In this document: positions 1 to 9,111 of the stretch, piece after piece
Layout: the number at the start of each line of letters is the position of its first letter
How positions within the stretch are numbered: the first letter of the stretch is position 1
The notes under the pieces: generated by a model
Database searches by the model: none
Told to the model about the DNA's origin: nothing
What the model saw: the letters and a program-made list of their open reading frames with translations, nothing else
DNA from: Rubrivivax sp.
Lineage (GTDB): Bacteria > Pseudomonadota > Gammaproteobacteria > Burkholderiales > Burkholderiaceae_C
NCBI GenBank assembly: GCA_026125665.1
Contig: JAHCKS010000017.1
Coordinates: 1-49,773, forward strand
Direction of reading: 5' to 3'
DNA: 49,773 nucleotides
Position numbers and translations under genes: made by a program

Positions 1-88
1 GTTCATGATGCTGATGGGCGACGAGGTCGAGCCGCGGCGCGACTTCATCGAGAGCAACGCGCTCCGCGCGGCGAACATCGACGTCTGA
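1..88 (+). CDS. gyrB: DNA gyrase subunit B, C-terminal end only (partial)
   Basis: The first 88 bases read, from base 2, as 28 codons ending in TGA. The peptide contains MLMGDEVEPRRDFIE and ends NALRAANIDV, which matches the very end of GyrB (E. coli GyrB ends with a near-identical LMGD-VEPRR-FIE-NAL-AANID pattern). ParE ends differently, so gyrB is the better name. The rest of the gene lies upstream of the window. It is convergent with mnmA. In Burkholderiales gyrB usually follows dnaA-dnaN, so this end of the window is probably near the chromosome origin; that is an inference. Confidence 0.9.
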   Translation, partial: FMMLMGDEVEPRRDFIESNALRAANIDV

Positions 89-173
89 GCCGCGTCGGCG
101 GCGCCGGGCTCACCGCCCGCGCAACCGCCCGCGCGTGTCCCGCGCACGCCTGGGCGGCGCCTCGCCATCCGGC

Positions 174-1340
174 TCAGGCGGGGGCCGTCGCGTCGACCGT
201 GTCGTCGAGGTCTGCCGCGTCGGCGTCCGGCCGCGCCGTGCGAGCGCTCTCGATGACGCCGCCGCCGAGGCAGCGCTCGCCGTCGTAGAGGACCGCGCTC
301 TGGCCGGGGGCCACCGCCCACTGGCGGTGGGCGCGGTCGAAGGCGAGCGCGATGCCCGCACGCACCGGGCGCAGCAAGCCCGGCGCGTCGGCCTGCCGGT
401 AGCGTGTCTTCACGCCGTAGAGGCCAGCCGGCGGCGCCGTGCCGGCAACCCAGCTGCAATCGCCCGCGCGCAGCGACTCGGCCAGCAGCCACGGGTGCGT
501 GCGGCCCTGCACGACGACGAGCGCGTTGCGTCGCAGGTCCTTGGCGGCCACGTACCACGGCGCGTGTTCGCCGCCCCCGTGCCGCAGGCCGCCGATGCCC
601 AGGCCTTGCCGCTGGCCGATCGTGTAGAAGCTCAGGCCCACGTGCCGGCTGACCTCGCGCCCGTCTTCGTCGAGCATCGGCCCCGGCTCATGGCGCAGGT
701 AGCGGGAGAGGAAGGCGCGGAACGGCCGCTCGCCGATGAAGCAGATGCCGGTGCTGTCCTTCTTCGCCGCGTTGGGCAGCCCGATCTCGGCGGCCAGGCG
801 CCGCACTTCCGTCTTCTTCAGCTCGCCCACGGGAAAGAGCGTGCGCGCCAGCTGCGCCTGCGTCAGCCGATGCAGGAAGTAGCTCTGGTCCTTGGCCGCA
901 TCGAGCCCCTTGAGCAGCTCGAACGCCCCGCCCGGGGCCTGCCGCACGCGCGCGTAGTGGCCGGTGGCGATCTGCTCGGCGCCCAGGCGCATCGCATGGT
1001 CGAGAAAGGCCTTGAACTTGATCTCGGCGTTGCACAGCACGTCGGGGTTCGGCGTGCGGCCGGCGCGGTACTCGCGCAGGAACTCGGCGAAGACGCGGTC
1101 CTTGTACTCGGCGGCGAAGTTGACATGCTCGAGCTCGATGCCGATGACGTCGGCCACCGCGGCGGCGTCGACGAAGTCGGCATTGCTCGAGCAGTACTCG
1201 CCGTCGTCATCGTCTTCCCAGTTCTTCATGAAGATGCCGACGACCTCGTGCCCGGCGCGCTTGAGCAGCCAGGCGCTGACGGCCGAATCGACGCCGCCGG
1301 ACAGGCCGACGACGATGCGATGGCGGGCTGGCGTGCTCAC
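174..1340 (-). CDS. mnmA: tRNA-specific 2-thiouridylase MnmA
   Basis: 388 aa, the family's normal length. It makes 2-thiouridine at the wobble U34 of Lys, Glu and Gln tRNAs in the cytoplasm, using ATP and a persulfide delivered by the sulfur-relay proteins. The PP-loop SGGVDS is at residues 14-19. The two catalytic cysteines are Cys103 (in VLCNAEIKF) and Cys200 (in [10 protein letters not shown]), equivalent to E. coli Cys102 and Cys199. The start is GTG at 1340; a -10-like GATAAT ends 7 nt before it and there is no room for a Shine-Dalgarno leader, so the mRNA is probably leaderless. The C-terminus has a low-complexity acidic tail ([12 protein letters not shown]). Confidence 0.96.
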   Translation of the reverse strand: MSTPARHRIVVGLSGGVDSAVSAWLLKRAGHEVVGIFMKNWEDDDDGEYCSSNADFVDAAAVADVIGIELEHVNFAAEYKDRVFAEFLREYRAGRTPNPDVLCNAEIKFKAFLDHAMRLGAEQIATGHYARVRQAPGGAFELLKGLDAAKDQSYFLHRLTQAQLARTLFPVGELKKTEVRRLAAEIGLPNAAKKDSTGICFIGERPFRAFLSRYLRHEPGPMLDEDGREVSRHVGLSFYTIGQRQGLGIGGLRHGGGEHAPWYVAAKDLRRNALVVVQGRTHPWLLAESLRAGDCSWVAGTAPPAGLYGVKTRYRQADAPGLLRPVRAGIALAFDRAHRQWAVAPGQSAVLYDGERCLGGGVIESARTARPDADAADLDDTVDATAPA

Positions 1341-1347
1341 GGCGGCA

Positions 1348-1353
1348 ATTATC
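1348..1353 (-). promoter_or_regulatory. -10 hexamer of mnmA (leaderless-type)
   Basis: On the minus strand GATAAT is followed by 7 nt and then the GTG start of mnmA, so a transcript starting at the usual distance would begin at or within 1-2 nt of the start codon. No clear -35 match was seen. Confidence 0.5.
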
Positions 1354-1382
1354 CCGGGCCGCCAGGCCGCCAGGCGGCCGGC

Positions 1383-1670
1383 TCAGGCTGTCTGGTGCAC
1401 GAGCATCGGCGAGGCCTTGCGCACCATCTCGCGCGCGCGGTTCTTCGCGTAGTGGATCGCCGCCTCGGCCGTCGGCCAGCGGTAGCCGCAGGCGAGGCTG
1501 TCGTCGCGCCAGACCTCGCGGGCCCGGTGTTCCGCGGTCGCGTGTGCGCCCCGGTCGTCCCCGACCAGGCGGCTGACGACGACGGCGGCGATGTAGCCCT
1601 CGCCGCGCGGCGCGTCGAGCGCGCCGACGAAGATGCGGTAGTCGCCTTCGAGGCACTCGTCGAACTGCAT
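1383..1670 (-). CDS. small conserved-looking protein of unknown function
   Basis: 95 aa starting MQFDECLEGD. No known domain is recognised. It is soluble, with an alpha/beta-looking composition: a strand-rich N-terminal half (YRIFVGAL, YIAAVVVSRL) and a helical C-terminal half with the motif TAEAAIHYAKNRAREMV. It has no signal peptide or membrane segment. It lies upstream of mnmA on the same strand with 42 bp between, but mnmA has its own -10 there. A G-rich stretch before ATG could serve as a ribosome-binding site. Normal amino-acid composition and good fit between neighbours argue for a real gene. Confidence 0.7.
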   Translation of the reverse strand: MQFDECLEGDYRIFVGALDAPRGEGYIAAVVVSRLVGDDRGAHATAEHRAREVWRDDSLACGYRWPTAEAAIHYAKNRAREMVRKASPMLVHQTA

Positions 1671-1790
1671 GCGGGAACCCCCCGGTCGCTTCGCTTGGAG
1701 AGATGCGCGGCATGATCGGCGCGGCCGGCGCGGCTCGCATCCCTCGAGCGGGGGCGGGCTCTCCTCCGGTTGACGGAAGTGCCGCGGCGG

Positions 1791-2753
1791 CTAGAGCGCC
1801 CGCGCGCTCTTCTGCCCCAGGTAGAACCATTCGTGCCCTGGCAGGGCGCCGTGGTCCGGGAAGACGATGTAGCCGTCTTGCGCGGCGCGCACCTCGGTGC
1901 CGTCGGCGCGAACGGCGATGAGGTCGCCGGCGGTGAGCGCGTCGAAGCTGGTCCAGGTCCTGGCGAAGCGGTCGCCATCGGCGAAGCGGTCGACCACCTG
2001 CGCGAGCGTCAGGCACTCGAACGGCCCGGTCGGCGGCTCGAGCGGCAGATCGGCCAGGCCGAGCAGCGCGAGGGTCTGGCGGATGGCGTGGTAGGCCACC
2101 CCCGGCGCCGCCGGGTCTTCGTGCTGGCCGCACTCGAGCGTGACGGCGTAGCCGGCGGCGCAGCGCATGTACTCGGTCGTGCCGATGCCGTAGGCGGCGT
2201 CCTCGGCCACCGCGCCCGGGGTCAGGCCGCGCGCCCGGCGCTCGGCGACGCCGCGGGCGTAGGCGTCCAGCCAGCCATCGACGATGCGCGCGACGCCGAG
2301 GTGTGCGGCCAGGCGCGCTTCGTCCGCCTCGTGCACGAACGGCTCGAGCGGCCCGGCGTTGTCCACGGGCCCGCGCAGCGCGAAGGGCTGCCCGGGGCTG
2401 CGGAACGTGTGCAGGTCGAGCAGCACGTCGTGCTCGGCCAGCAGCGGGCAAAGCACGTTGGCAACGTGGTCCTCGTACTGCATGGGCTGCGCCGTCGGCA
2501 GCAGCCGGCGGTTGAGGTTGCGCTCGCCGGTGCGGCGCTGGTGCCGGTAGGCGAGCGGGTTGCACACCGGCACGAAGGTGACGGTGCCGCGCACGATGTC
2601 GATCTCGCCGCGCTCGATCTCGCGCACGACCCGCTCGATGCCGCGCGTGCCGGCAACCTCGTTGCCATGCACGGCGCCGGTGACGACGAGGCGCGGCCCG
2701 GGCTGCAGCGCCACGAAGCGAAAAACGCGCAGGTGGTGCGTGGACAGCGACAT
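1791..2753 (-). CDS. succinylglutamate desuccinylase/aspartoacylase family zinc hydrolase
   Basis: 320 aa. Members are M14-like zinc carboxypeptidase-fold enzymes that remove acyl groups from amino acids. The zinc-binding HGNE motif is at residues 29-32 (His29, Glu32) and the third ligand is His115 in LLDLHTF. ERNLNR (77-82) matches the family's substrate-carboxylate binding motif, and ECGQHED supplies the probable catalytic Glu. The length fits AstE/AspA. There are no arginine-succinyltransferase pathway genes nearby, so the substrate is not defined. It lies just downstream of purC with 36 bp between and could be co-transcribed. It is cytoplasmic (no signal). Confidence 0.88.
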   Translation of the reverse strand: MSLSTHHLRVFRFVALQPGPRLVVTGAVHGNEVAGTRGIERVVREIERGEIDIVRGTVTFVPVCNPLAYRHQRRTGERNLNRRLLPTAQPMQYEDHVANVLCPLLAEHDVLLDLHTFRSPGQPFALRGPVDNAGPLEPFVHEADEARLAAHLGVARIVDGWLDAYARGVAERRARGLTPGAVAEDAAYGIGTTEYMRCAAGYAVTLECGQHEDPAAPGVAYHAIRQTLALLGLADLPLEPPTGPFECLTLAQVVDRFADGDRFARTWTSFDALTAGDLIAVRADGTEVRAAQDGYIVFPDHGALPGHEWFYLGQKSARAL

Positions 2754-2789
2754 CGCGTCGTGCGAGCCAGGGCGTGGCCGGGCGGGCGC

Positions 2790-3713
2790 TCAGCGCGCCA
2801 GCCGCGTGGCCGGCAGCGTGGGCTCGGCGCAGAGCATCGTGTAGGCACGGGCGTAACGCTCGCGCACGCCCTCGATCACCTCGGCCGGCAGGTCGAGCGC
2901 CGCCTGCTCCGCGCCGCCGGTGACGCCGCTGGCCGCGAGCCAGTCGCGCAGCGGCTGCTTGTCCAGCGCGACGATGCGCCCGGCGCGCAGCTCGTCGGCG
3001 AGCCAGAAGCGCGACGAGTCCGGTGTCAGCACCTCGTCCATCAGCGTCAACCGGCCGTCGGCGTCGAGGCCGAACTCGAACTTCGTGTCGGCGATGACGA
3101 TGCCGCAGTCGGCGGCGTGGTCGCACGCCGCGGCATACAGCCGCAGCGCGACGTCGCGCAGTTCGGCCGCGCGCGCCGCGCCGATCGCCACCTCGAGCCG
3201 CGCGAACGAGATGTTCTCGTCGTGCTCTCCTGCGGCCGCCTTCGTCGCCGGCGTGAAGATCGGGGCGGCGAGCCGCGTCGTCATCGTCAGCCCCTTGGGC
3301 AGCGGCTGGCCGCACACCGTACCATGGGCCTGGTACTCCTTCCACCCCGAGCCGGCGACGTAGCCGCGCACGACCGCCTCGCACGGCAGCGGCGCGAGGC
3401 GCCGCACGAGCATCGCCCGGCCCTCGACGAGCGCACGCTCCTCCGGGGCGACGACGCTCTCCGGTGCCTCGCCGGTGAGGTGGTTCGGGCACAACGGCGC
3501 GAGCCTGGCGAACCAGAAGAGCGCCATCTGCGTCAGCAGCCTCCCCTTGCCGGGCACCGGCGCCTTCATCACCACGTCGAAGGCCGACAGGCGGTCGCTC
3601 GCCACCATCAGCAGGCGGTCGGCTCCGACCGCGTAGAGGTCGCGCACCTTGCCGCGCGCGACGAGCGGAAGGGAACGCAGGGTGGGGACGGCAGCAACGG
3701 GCGGGGTGTTCAC
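2790..3713 (-). CDS. purC: phosphoribosylaminoimidazole-succinocarboxamide synthase (SAICAR synthetase)
   Basis: 307 aa from GTG at 3713 (VNTPPVAAVP). It joins CAIR and aspartate with ATP to make SAICAR in purine synthesis, in the cytoplasm. Visible family features are GKVRDLYAVG near the N-terminus, VASDRLSAFDVV, VRGYVAGSGWKEY and the signature IADTKFEFG. The length is the longer, ~300-residue form common in betaproteobacteria. There is no upstream ATG that keeps a normal N-terminus, and GAGAA lies 7 nt before GTG, which supports this start. It is divergent from the AmpG-like permease. Confidence 0.95.
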   Translation of the reverse strand: MNTPPVAAVPTLRSLPLVARGKVRDLYAVGADRLLMVASDRLSAFDVVMKAPVPGKGRLLTQMALFWFARLAPLCPNHLTGEAPESVVAPEERALVEGRAMLVRRLAPLPCEAVVRGYVAGSGWKEYQAHGTVCGQPLPKGLTMTTRLAAPIFTPATKAAAGEHDENISFARLEVAIGAARAAELRDVALRLYAAACDHAADCGIVIADTKFEFGLDADGRLTLMDEVLTPDSSRFWLADELRAGRIVALDKQPLRDWLAASGVTGGAEQAALDLPAEVIEGVRERYARAYTMLCAEPTLPATRLAR

Positions 3714-3896
3714 GCCGGCATTCTCGTGCAGCGCGGCGGCGGCGGGCGACGCCCCACGCCACCCGGTCGCGGGCCAGGTGCCGTCGGGCGCGGCGCGGGA
3801 AGCCGCCGTGGCAGCATTGCGGCACTGCTTGCCACCTCGCGAGGCCGCACAGGTGCCGCGCGCGCGCCGGGGGGCCGCGCTGGCCTGACCCGCGAA

Positions 3897-5312
3897 GTGA
3901 ACGTCCCGCCGACCACCCTGCCCGCAGCGCTCGCCGCGCCGGCCGCACCCCACGACGCACACCCCTGGCGCTGGGTGCCCACGCTGTACCTGGGCCAGGG
4001 CCTGCCCTACGTGGCGGTGATGCTGCTGTCCATCGTCATGTACAAGAACCTCGGCGTCGGCAACGTCGAGGTGGCGCTGTACACGAGCTGGCTGTACCTG
4101 CCGTGGGTGTTGAAGCCGCTGTGGAGCCCGCTGGTCGAGCTCGTCGGCCGCAAGCGCACGTGGATCGTGGCGCTGCAGGCGGCAGTGGCGGTGTCGCTGG
4201 CGATGGTGGCGCTGGTGCTGCCGTTGCCCGCGTTCCTGCAGCTGACGCTCGCGGTGTTCTGGCTGCTGGCGTTCGTGTCGGCCACGCACGACATCGCTGC
4301 CGATGGCTTCTACATGCTGGCGCTGCCGGACAAGGCGCGGCAGGCGGCCTTCGTCGGCGTGCGCAGCCTCTTCTATCGCGTGGCGATGCTCGGCGGGCAG
4401 GGCGGCCTCGTCTGGCTGGCCGGCTGGCTGCAGCAGCGCCACGGCAGCTTCGTCGTGGCCTGGATGGTGGTGATGGCGACGCTGGCGGCGTTCTTCGTGC
4501 TGCTGGCCGGCTGGCATGCGTGGGTGCTGCCGCGCCCGCCCGCCGACGCGCCGGCGCTGCGCGCCATGCCCGCACCCGGGGCGCCTGTGCACGAAGGCGG
4601 GGCAACGGCGCTGCGCGAGTCGCTGGTCGAGTTCGGCAGCGTGCTGGTGGCTTTCTTCCGCCGCGGCGACATCGCGCGCGTGCTGGCCTTCCTGCTGCTG
4701 TACCGCTTCTCCGAGGCGCAGCTCACGCGGCTGCTGGTGCCGTTCCTGCTCGACCCTCCGGCGGCAGGCGGCCTCGGCCTCACGACGCAGCAGGTGGGCG
4801 TGGCCTACGGCAGCTTCGGCGTGGCCGCACTCACCGCGGGCGGGCTGCTCGGCGGCTGGTGGATCTCGCGCATCGGCCTCGCGCGGGCGCTGTGGCCGCT
4901 CGTGCTGGCGATGAACGCGCCGAACGTGCTGTACGTGGCGCTGGCGGTGTGGCCGCCGCAGGTGGGTGGCGCGGGCCCGGGAGCCGACGCAGCGCTCGCG
5001 GCGTTCGGGGCGCTGGCCGCCGTCACGGCGGCGATCGTCGTCGAGCAGTTCGGCTACGGCTTCGGCTTCACCGCCTGCCTGGTGTACATGCTGCGCGTGG
5101 CGTCGCAGCCGCTGCCGGGCGGTGCGCCGAACCCGCACCAGACCGCGCACTACGCGCTGTGCACCGGCTTCATGGCGCTCGGCATGATGCTGCCCGGCAT
5201 GGCTGCGGGCTGGCTGCAGCAGCAGCTCGGCTACGCCGGCTTCTTCGCCTGGTGCTGCGTCGCCACCGCGCCGAGCTTCGTCGCTGCGGCGTGGATCCGC
5301 GTCGACGATTGA
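3897..5312 (+). CDS. AmpG-like MFS transporter (muropeptide permease family)
   Basis: 471 aa integral inner-membrane protein, probably 12-14 helices. AmpG imports anhydro-muropeptides for cell-wall recycling. Supporting features are the N-terminal LYLGQGLPY motif, a W-L-Y-LPW-LKPLWSPL segment after the first helices, the conserved SATHDIAADGFYM stretch and the C-terminal half with YRFSEAQLTRLLVPFL. The start is GTG at 3897 (VNVPPTTLPAA); the frame is open far upstream but that stretch is antisense to purC. An acyl-muropeptide substrate is inferred from the family. No ampD or beta-lactamase gene is adjacent. Some family members carry other substrates, so the gene symbol is withheld. Confidence 0.85.
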   Translation: MNVPPTTLPAALAAPAAPHDAHPWRWVPTLYLGQGLPYVAVMLLSIVMYKNLGVGNVEVALYTSWLYLPWVLKPLWSPLVELVGRKRTWIVALQAAVAVSLAMVALVLPLPAFLQLTLAVFWLLAFVSATHDIAADGFYMLALPDKARQAAFVGVRSLFYRVAMLGGQGGLVWLAGWLQQRHGSFVVAWMVVMATLAAFFVLLAGWHAWVLPRPPADAPALRAMPAPGAPVHEGGATALRESLVEFGSVLVAFFRRGDIARVLAFLLLYRFSEAQLTRLLVPFLLDPPAAGGLGLTTQQVGVAYGSFGVAALTAGGLLGGWWISRIGLARALWPLVLAMNAPNVLYVALAVWPPQVGGAGPGADAALAAFGALAAVTAAIVVEQFGYGFGFTACLVYMLRVASQPLPGGAPNPHQTAHYALCTGFMALGMMLPGMAAGWLQQQLGYAGFFAWCCVATAPSFVAAAWIRVDD

Positions 5313-5344
5313 GCGAGGCTCGACGAGGCCGGCCGTGTCCTTCG

Positions 5345-5806
5345 TCAACCGCGGCGCGGCGGTGGCTGCACGCAGCCGCCGTGAAACACCGCCATCGGAT
5401 GCGCCTCGTAGACGAAGGTGCCGGCCTGCATCGACGGGTCGCCGTCGAGCAGCCGGTGCACTGCGGCGAGGTCGGCCGCCGCGACGACGAGCAGCCCCTT
5501 GTCGCCGTAGCGCGCGCCCAGCAGAAGGTGCCCCTCGTCGCGCAGGCGTCGCAGGTGCGCCGAGTGCTCGCGGAACTGCGCCTGGGCCTGCGGCGGCTTG
5601 TTCGCGTCCCAGCCGGGGCCGGTGCGGATCTCGACAGCGAAGGCGGGCAGCGCGGGCCCGGCCGGCCGCGAGGCGGCCGGCGCAGCCTGTGCGGCCTGTG
5701 CGCGGGCAGCGTCGCTGCCGAACGGCGCCAGCCCGCCCAGCGCAGCGACCGACCCCAGCGACGACAGCGCGCGCCGGCGCCCGGCTCGCGTGGAACTCTG
5801 CTTCAC
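5345..5806 (-). CDS. YciI-like domain protein with export-type N-terminus
   Basis: 153 aa. Residues ~55-148 form a YciI-like ferredoxin-type alpha+beta domain (PAFAVEIRTGP, FREHSAHLRRLRDEGHLLLGARYGDKG, FVYEAHPMAVFHGG). The N-terminus (SSTRAGRRRALSSLGSVAALGGLAPFG) has a twin arginine before a hydrophobic, glycine-rich stretch ending in ARAQA, like a Tat or Sec signal. A signal is unusual because YciI proteins are normally cytoplasmic. The start is GTG at 5806, which overlaps the stop of the upstream amidase by 4 nt (GTGA), so translation is very likely coupled to it. Confidence 0.8.
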   Translation of the reverse strand: MKQSSTRAGRRRALSSLGSVAALGGLAPFGSDAARAQAAQAAPAASRPAGPALPAFAVEIRTGPGWDANKPPQAQAQFREHSAHLRRLRDEGHLLLGARYGDKGLLVVAAADLAAVHRLLDGDPSMQAGTFVYEAHPMAVFHGGCVQPPPRRG

Positions 5807-7398
5807 GACGACACGTCCTGGGTCATCGCGCGTGCCGGCAACACGGCCGGCGCGATCGCGCCGGCCAGCGGGCTCAGCCTCATGAACCACGGCTGCGCCT
5901 GCTCGAGCTGCGTGGCCAGCTGCAGCAACAGCGCGTCCTCGCCCATGCGGCCCACGAACTGCACGCCGAGCGGCAGGCCGTCGGCGGTCCAGTGCAGTGG
6001 CACCGACATCGCCGGCACGCCGGTGAGGTTGGCCAGCTGCGTGAAGGGTACCGGCGCCATGTTCTCGCGCGTGATGCGCTCGATGAGCCCGTCGATCAGG
6101 CCGAGCCGTCCGAGGGCGCGCACGACGCCGCTGCGCGACGCCAGGCCGAGCACGGCCTCGGCCAGCGGCGTGGGGTCGCCCGCGCCGTGCAGCAGCGGCG
6201 GCGCCGCGAGTGTCGGCGTCAGCAGCACGTCGTAGCGCTGCTGGAACACGGCCAGCGGGCGCGCATAGCCATTCCACGCCAGCAGCTCGGCGGTGAGGGT
6301 GCCGGCGTCGATGGCCCGGCCGAGCTCGGCGGCCAGCAGCGTCAGCGGCTCGAACTCCTCGCGCCTCGCGCCGAGCGCCATGGCCTGGCGCAGTGTCGCC
6401 AGCACCTGGCCGTAGTAGATGTGCGTGAACGAACGCGCCAGCGCGCGGCCGTCGATGGCCGGCGCCGCTTCCTCGACCTCGTGCCCGAGTCGTCGCAGCA
6501 ACGCGGCCGCCGCCAGCACCGCGGCGGGCGCCTCGGCGTGCACCTCGGTGCCGATGGGCGACGCGGCGCTGAAGGCGACGCGCAGCCGCGCTGGCGCGCG
6601 CGTCGCAAGCTGCGCGAAGGCGGCCTCGGGCGGCGCAGCGGCAACGAACGGGTCACCGGGCTCCGGCCCGGCGAGGATGTCCAGCGCCAGCGCCGAGTCG
6701 CGCACGCTGCGCGACAACACCCCTTCGCTGCAGGCGCCGAACCACACGTCGCCGAAGCCGGGCGCGTTGCTGATGCGCCCGCGCGAGGGCTTCAGCGCGA
6801 AGAGGCCGCAGCACGCGGCGGGGATGCGCAGCGAGCCGCCGCCGTCGTTGCCGCCAGCCATCGGCACGACACCGGCGGCCACCGCGGCGGCGGAGCCGCC
6901 GCTCGAGCCGCCGGCCGTGCGCGCCGGGTCCCAGGGGTTGCCGACGCGGCCGAAGACGCGCGAGTCGCTCACGCCCTTCAGGCCGAGCTCGGGCATGTTG
7001 GTCTTGCCGAAGACCACCGCCCCGGCGTCGAGCAGCCGGCGCAGTGCGGCGGCCGGCTCGGCGGGCGGGAAGCGCTCGGACAGCCGCGCCAGCGCACGGC
7101 TGCCGTAGCTCGTCGGCACGCCGGGCACGTCGAGCACGCTGTCCTTCACCAGGAACGGCACGCCTTGCAGCGCGGCGGCAGGGGCCCCGGCGCCCTCGTG
7201 TGGCGGCGAAGGCCAGGTGCGTGCCAGCTGCGCTTCGGCGAGTGCCGGCAGCTCGCGCAGCACGGCGTTCGTCGCCGGCTGCACGCGCGCCAGCTGCGCG
7301 CGCGCCAGCGCGAGCAGCTCCGCCGCCGAGACCTCGCCATCCCGCACGAGCGCGGCCAGCGCCGTCGCGTCGTGCTTCAGGTACTCGTCATGTCGCAT
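5803..7398 (-). CDS. amidase (amidase-signature family)
   Basis: 531 aa. Amidase-signature enzymes hydrolyse C-N amide bonds with a Ser-cisSer-Lys triad. Visible residues are Lys85 (FLVKDSV), cis-Ser165 in AGGSSGGSAAA, and nucleophile Ser189 in GNDGGGSLRIPA, with the family's usual 24-residue spacing between the serines. ATG at 7398 gives a normal N-terminus with the usual helical head (TALAALVRDGEVSAAELL). It is cytoplasmic. It is coupled to the YciI-like gene by a 4-nt overlap. The substrate is unknown; a second amidase-signature gene at 9108-10511 is only distantly similar. Confidence 0.9.
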   Translation of the reverse strand: MRHDEYLKHDATALAALVRDGEVSAAELLALARAQLARVQPATNAVLRELPALAEAQLARTWPSPPHEGAGAPAAALQGVPFLVKDSVLDVPGVPTSYGSRALARLSERFPPAEPAAALRRLLDAGAVVFGKTNMPELGLKGVSDSRVFGRVGNPWDPARTAGGSSGGSAAAVAAGVVPMAGGNDGGGSLRIPAACCGLFALKPSRGRISNAPGFGDVWFGACSEGVLSRSVRDSALALDILAGPEPGDPFVAAAPPEAAFAQLATRAPARLRVAFSAASPIGTEVHAEAPAAVLAAAALLRRLGHEVEEAAPAIDGRALARSFTHIYYGQVLATLRQAMALGARREEFEPLTLLAAELGRAIDAGTLTAELLAWNGYARPLAVFQQRYDVLLTPTLAAPPLLHGAGDPTPLAEAVLGLASRSGVVRALGRLGLIDGLIERITRENMAPVPFTQLANLTGVPAMSVPLHWTADGLPLGVQFVGRMGEDALLLQLATQLEQAQPWFMRLSPLAGAIAPAVLPARAMTQDVSS

Positions 7399-7461
7399 GC
7401 GCTGGGCCGGTATCGTGGACTTGCCGGCCGCCGCGCCTGGGTGAGGGCTGTGGCGTGCCCC

Positions 7462-8016
7462 TCAGCGGCGGCCGCCGAGACCACCGAGCAGGCCTGCGAG
7501 CATCTCGCCGATCTGCCCGCCTTGCATGCCCTGGATGTCGCCGTCAGGGATCTGGCCCTGGGGCGTCAGCTGGTCCACGACCTGTGGCAGCAACTGGGCC
7601 AGCTGGCCGAGCAGGTCACCCTGGTTCATGCCGAGCTGGCCGGAGAGCTGGCCGAGCATGTCGCCGCCGAGGACCTGGCCGAGCTGGTCGGGCGAGACCG
7701 GCAGGTTCTGGCCACGCCCCACCCACGAGTTCGCCACATCGCCCAGACCGTTGCGCGCGAAGAGGTCGACCAGGCCCGCGAGCCCGCCGAGTCCGCCGGT
7801 GGAGGAACCCCCGAGGCCCGCGCCAAGACCGCCGAGACTGCCGGCCCCGCCCAGTGCGCCACCGAGCATTTCGCCGAGGCCGCCGCCGGCACTGCTGCCA
7901 CCGCCGCGGCCCTGCGCCAGCATCGCGACGACGGCCGCGATGAGCGCAGCCTGCGGATTGCGCTGGCCGCCGGCCCCCTGGCCGAGCGCGCCGATCACCG
8001 AGTCCAACAGGCCCAT
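7462..8016 (-). CDS. YidB family protein (DUF937)
   Basis: 184 aa, Gly/Leu/Gln rich. The N-terminus MGLLDSVIGALG and the C-terminal half, with NSWVGRGQNLPVSPDQL and repeated short helices (QLGQVLGGDMLGQLSGQLG), are characteristic of the YidB/DUF937 family; the Trp-Val-Gly-Gly/Arg-Gly-x-Asn motif is typical. The middle is a glycine-rich linker of ~60 residues. The function of the family is not known. A strong AAGGAGA ribosome-binding site sits 6 nt before ATG. Its neighbours are an amidase downstream and rsmE upstream, and it is probably transcribed alone or with rsmE. Confidence 0.85.
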   Translation of the reverse strand: MGLLDSVIGALGQGAGGQRNPQAALIAAVVAMLAQGRGGGSSAGGGLGEMLGGALGGAGSLGGLGAGLGGSSTGGLGGLAGLVDLFARNGLGDVANSWVGRGQNLPVSPDQLGQVLGGDMLGQLSGQLGMNQGDLLGQLAQLLPQVVDQLTPQGQIPDGDIQGMQGGQIGEMLAGLLGGLGGRR

Positions 8017-8184
8017 GGTCGTTCTCCTTTTCCCTCAGTCGGGGTTCTCATCGGGCAACGGGGAACGGGCATTCTCCGGTCGCGTGCAGCCGGCTGGCAA
8101 TGCGCCCCTTTGGACGAGACCGGCACGCAACGGGTGCGGCGCGGCGTCGTGGAGGGGAAGGATGCGAATGGCCGCCGCGGCGTG

Positions 8185-9111
8185 TTATCCGGCGGGCCCG
8201 ACGCCGGCCAGCACGACGGCAAGCCACGCGAGCGCCGCCAGCGGCGCGGTGTCGGCCCGCAGCACGCGCGGGCCGAGCGATGCGGGGATGAAGCCGGCGG
8301 CCGTGGCCGCGCCGAGCTCTTGCGGCGTGAGACCACCCTCGGGCCCGCTGAGGAAGACCATCGTCGGCGCAAGGGCCCGCGTCGGTTGAACCTCCGCGCG
8401 CGCGCTCGCTGGCCGCGCCAGCCGCGGCCACAGCGTGGCCAGCGGCGGCGCGTCGGGTTGTGTGCTGAGCACGACGCGCAGCGTCGCCGCCTCTTCGGCC
8501 GGGATCTTGTCCGCGGGGAAGTCCGCGGGTCGCGCTCGCCTCGCCGGCTCCAGCGGCTGCGCCGCGTCGGCTGCCGGCGCCGTGGCCGCCAGCCACCGTG
8601 CGAGCGGCTGCACGGCATGCACGCGCGGCACGCGGGCGCGGCCGCATTGCTCGCAGGCCGCGACGGCCACGGCCTGCCAATGCAAGCGGCGCCGCTCGGC
8701 CCTTTCACCTTCGAGGCGCAGCACCGAACGCTCGGCAACCAGCGGCCACAGCGCGGCGGCGCCGAGCTCGGTGGCCTTCTCGACCAGCGCATCCATGCGC
8801 TCGTTGGCCGGCATCACGAACGCCAGCGCGACGGCGAGCGCGAGCTCCGGCGCGGCGTTCACCGGCGCGACACCGAGCCGCACGCGCACGGTGGTGCGGG
8901 TGAGCGCCACGACCTCGGCCGGCCAATCGTCATCGCCGCGGCCGTCGAAAAGGCGCAGCGCGTCGCCCGGCTGCAGGCGCCGCACCTTCACGTGCGCGGC
9001 CGCGGCCGGCGGGAGTTCGAGTTCCGTCGCGGCGACGAGGGCCACCCCTTCCACGAACAGGCGCAGCGGCGGCCGTGGCGCCGCGCCGCCGGGTGCGCGC
9101 GAGGCGCTCAC
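8185..9111 (-). CDS. rsmE: 16S rRNA (uracil(1498)-N3)-methyltransferase
   Basis: 308 aa SPOUT methyltransferase that uses S-adenosylmethionine to methylate U1498 of 16S rRNA. The N-terminal PUA-like domain includes LRLFVEG and LRLFDGRGDD; the catalytic part has ACEQCGRARVP; the knot has LSGPEGGLTPQE and LGPRVLRADTA. It is ~65 residues longer than E. coli RsmE because of an Ala/Pro/Arg-rich insertion (roughly residues 188-250) just before the GPEGG strand. The start is GTG at 9111, overlapping the stop of the upstream amidase by 4 nt (GTGA), so the two are translationally coupled despite having unrelated jobs. Confidence 0.93.
   Translation of the reverse strand: MSASRAPGGAAPRPPLRLFVEGVALVAATELELPPAAAAHVKVRRLQPGDALRLFDGRGDDDWPAEVVALTRTTVRVRLGVAPVNAAPELALAVALAFVMPANERMDALVEKATELGAAALWPLVAERSVLRLEGERAERRRLHWQAVAVAACEQCGRARVPRVHAVQPLARWLAATAPAADAAQPLEPARRARPADFPADKIPAEEAATLRVVLSTQPDAPPLATLWPRLARPASARAEVQPTRALAPTMVFLSGPEGGLTPQELGAATAAGFIPASLGPRVLRADTAPLAALAWLAVVLAGVGPAG

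Noticed and set aside
1207-3960. Very long minus-strand open frame (917 codons) over the mnmA-purC region
   Set aside because: It is a GC-driven shadow of real genes in another frame: very Arg/Ala/Gly rich, no domain, and it overlaps mnmA, the aspartoacylase-like gene and purC.
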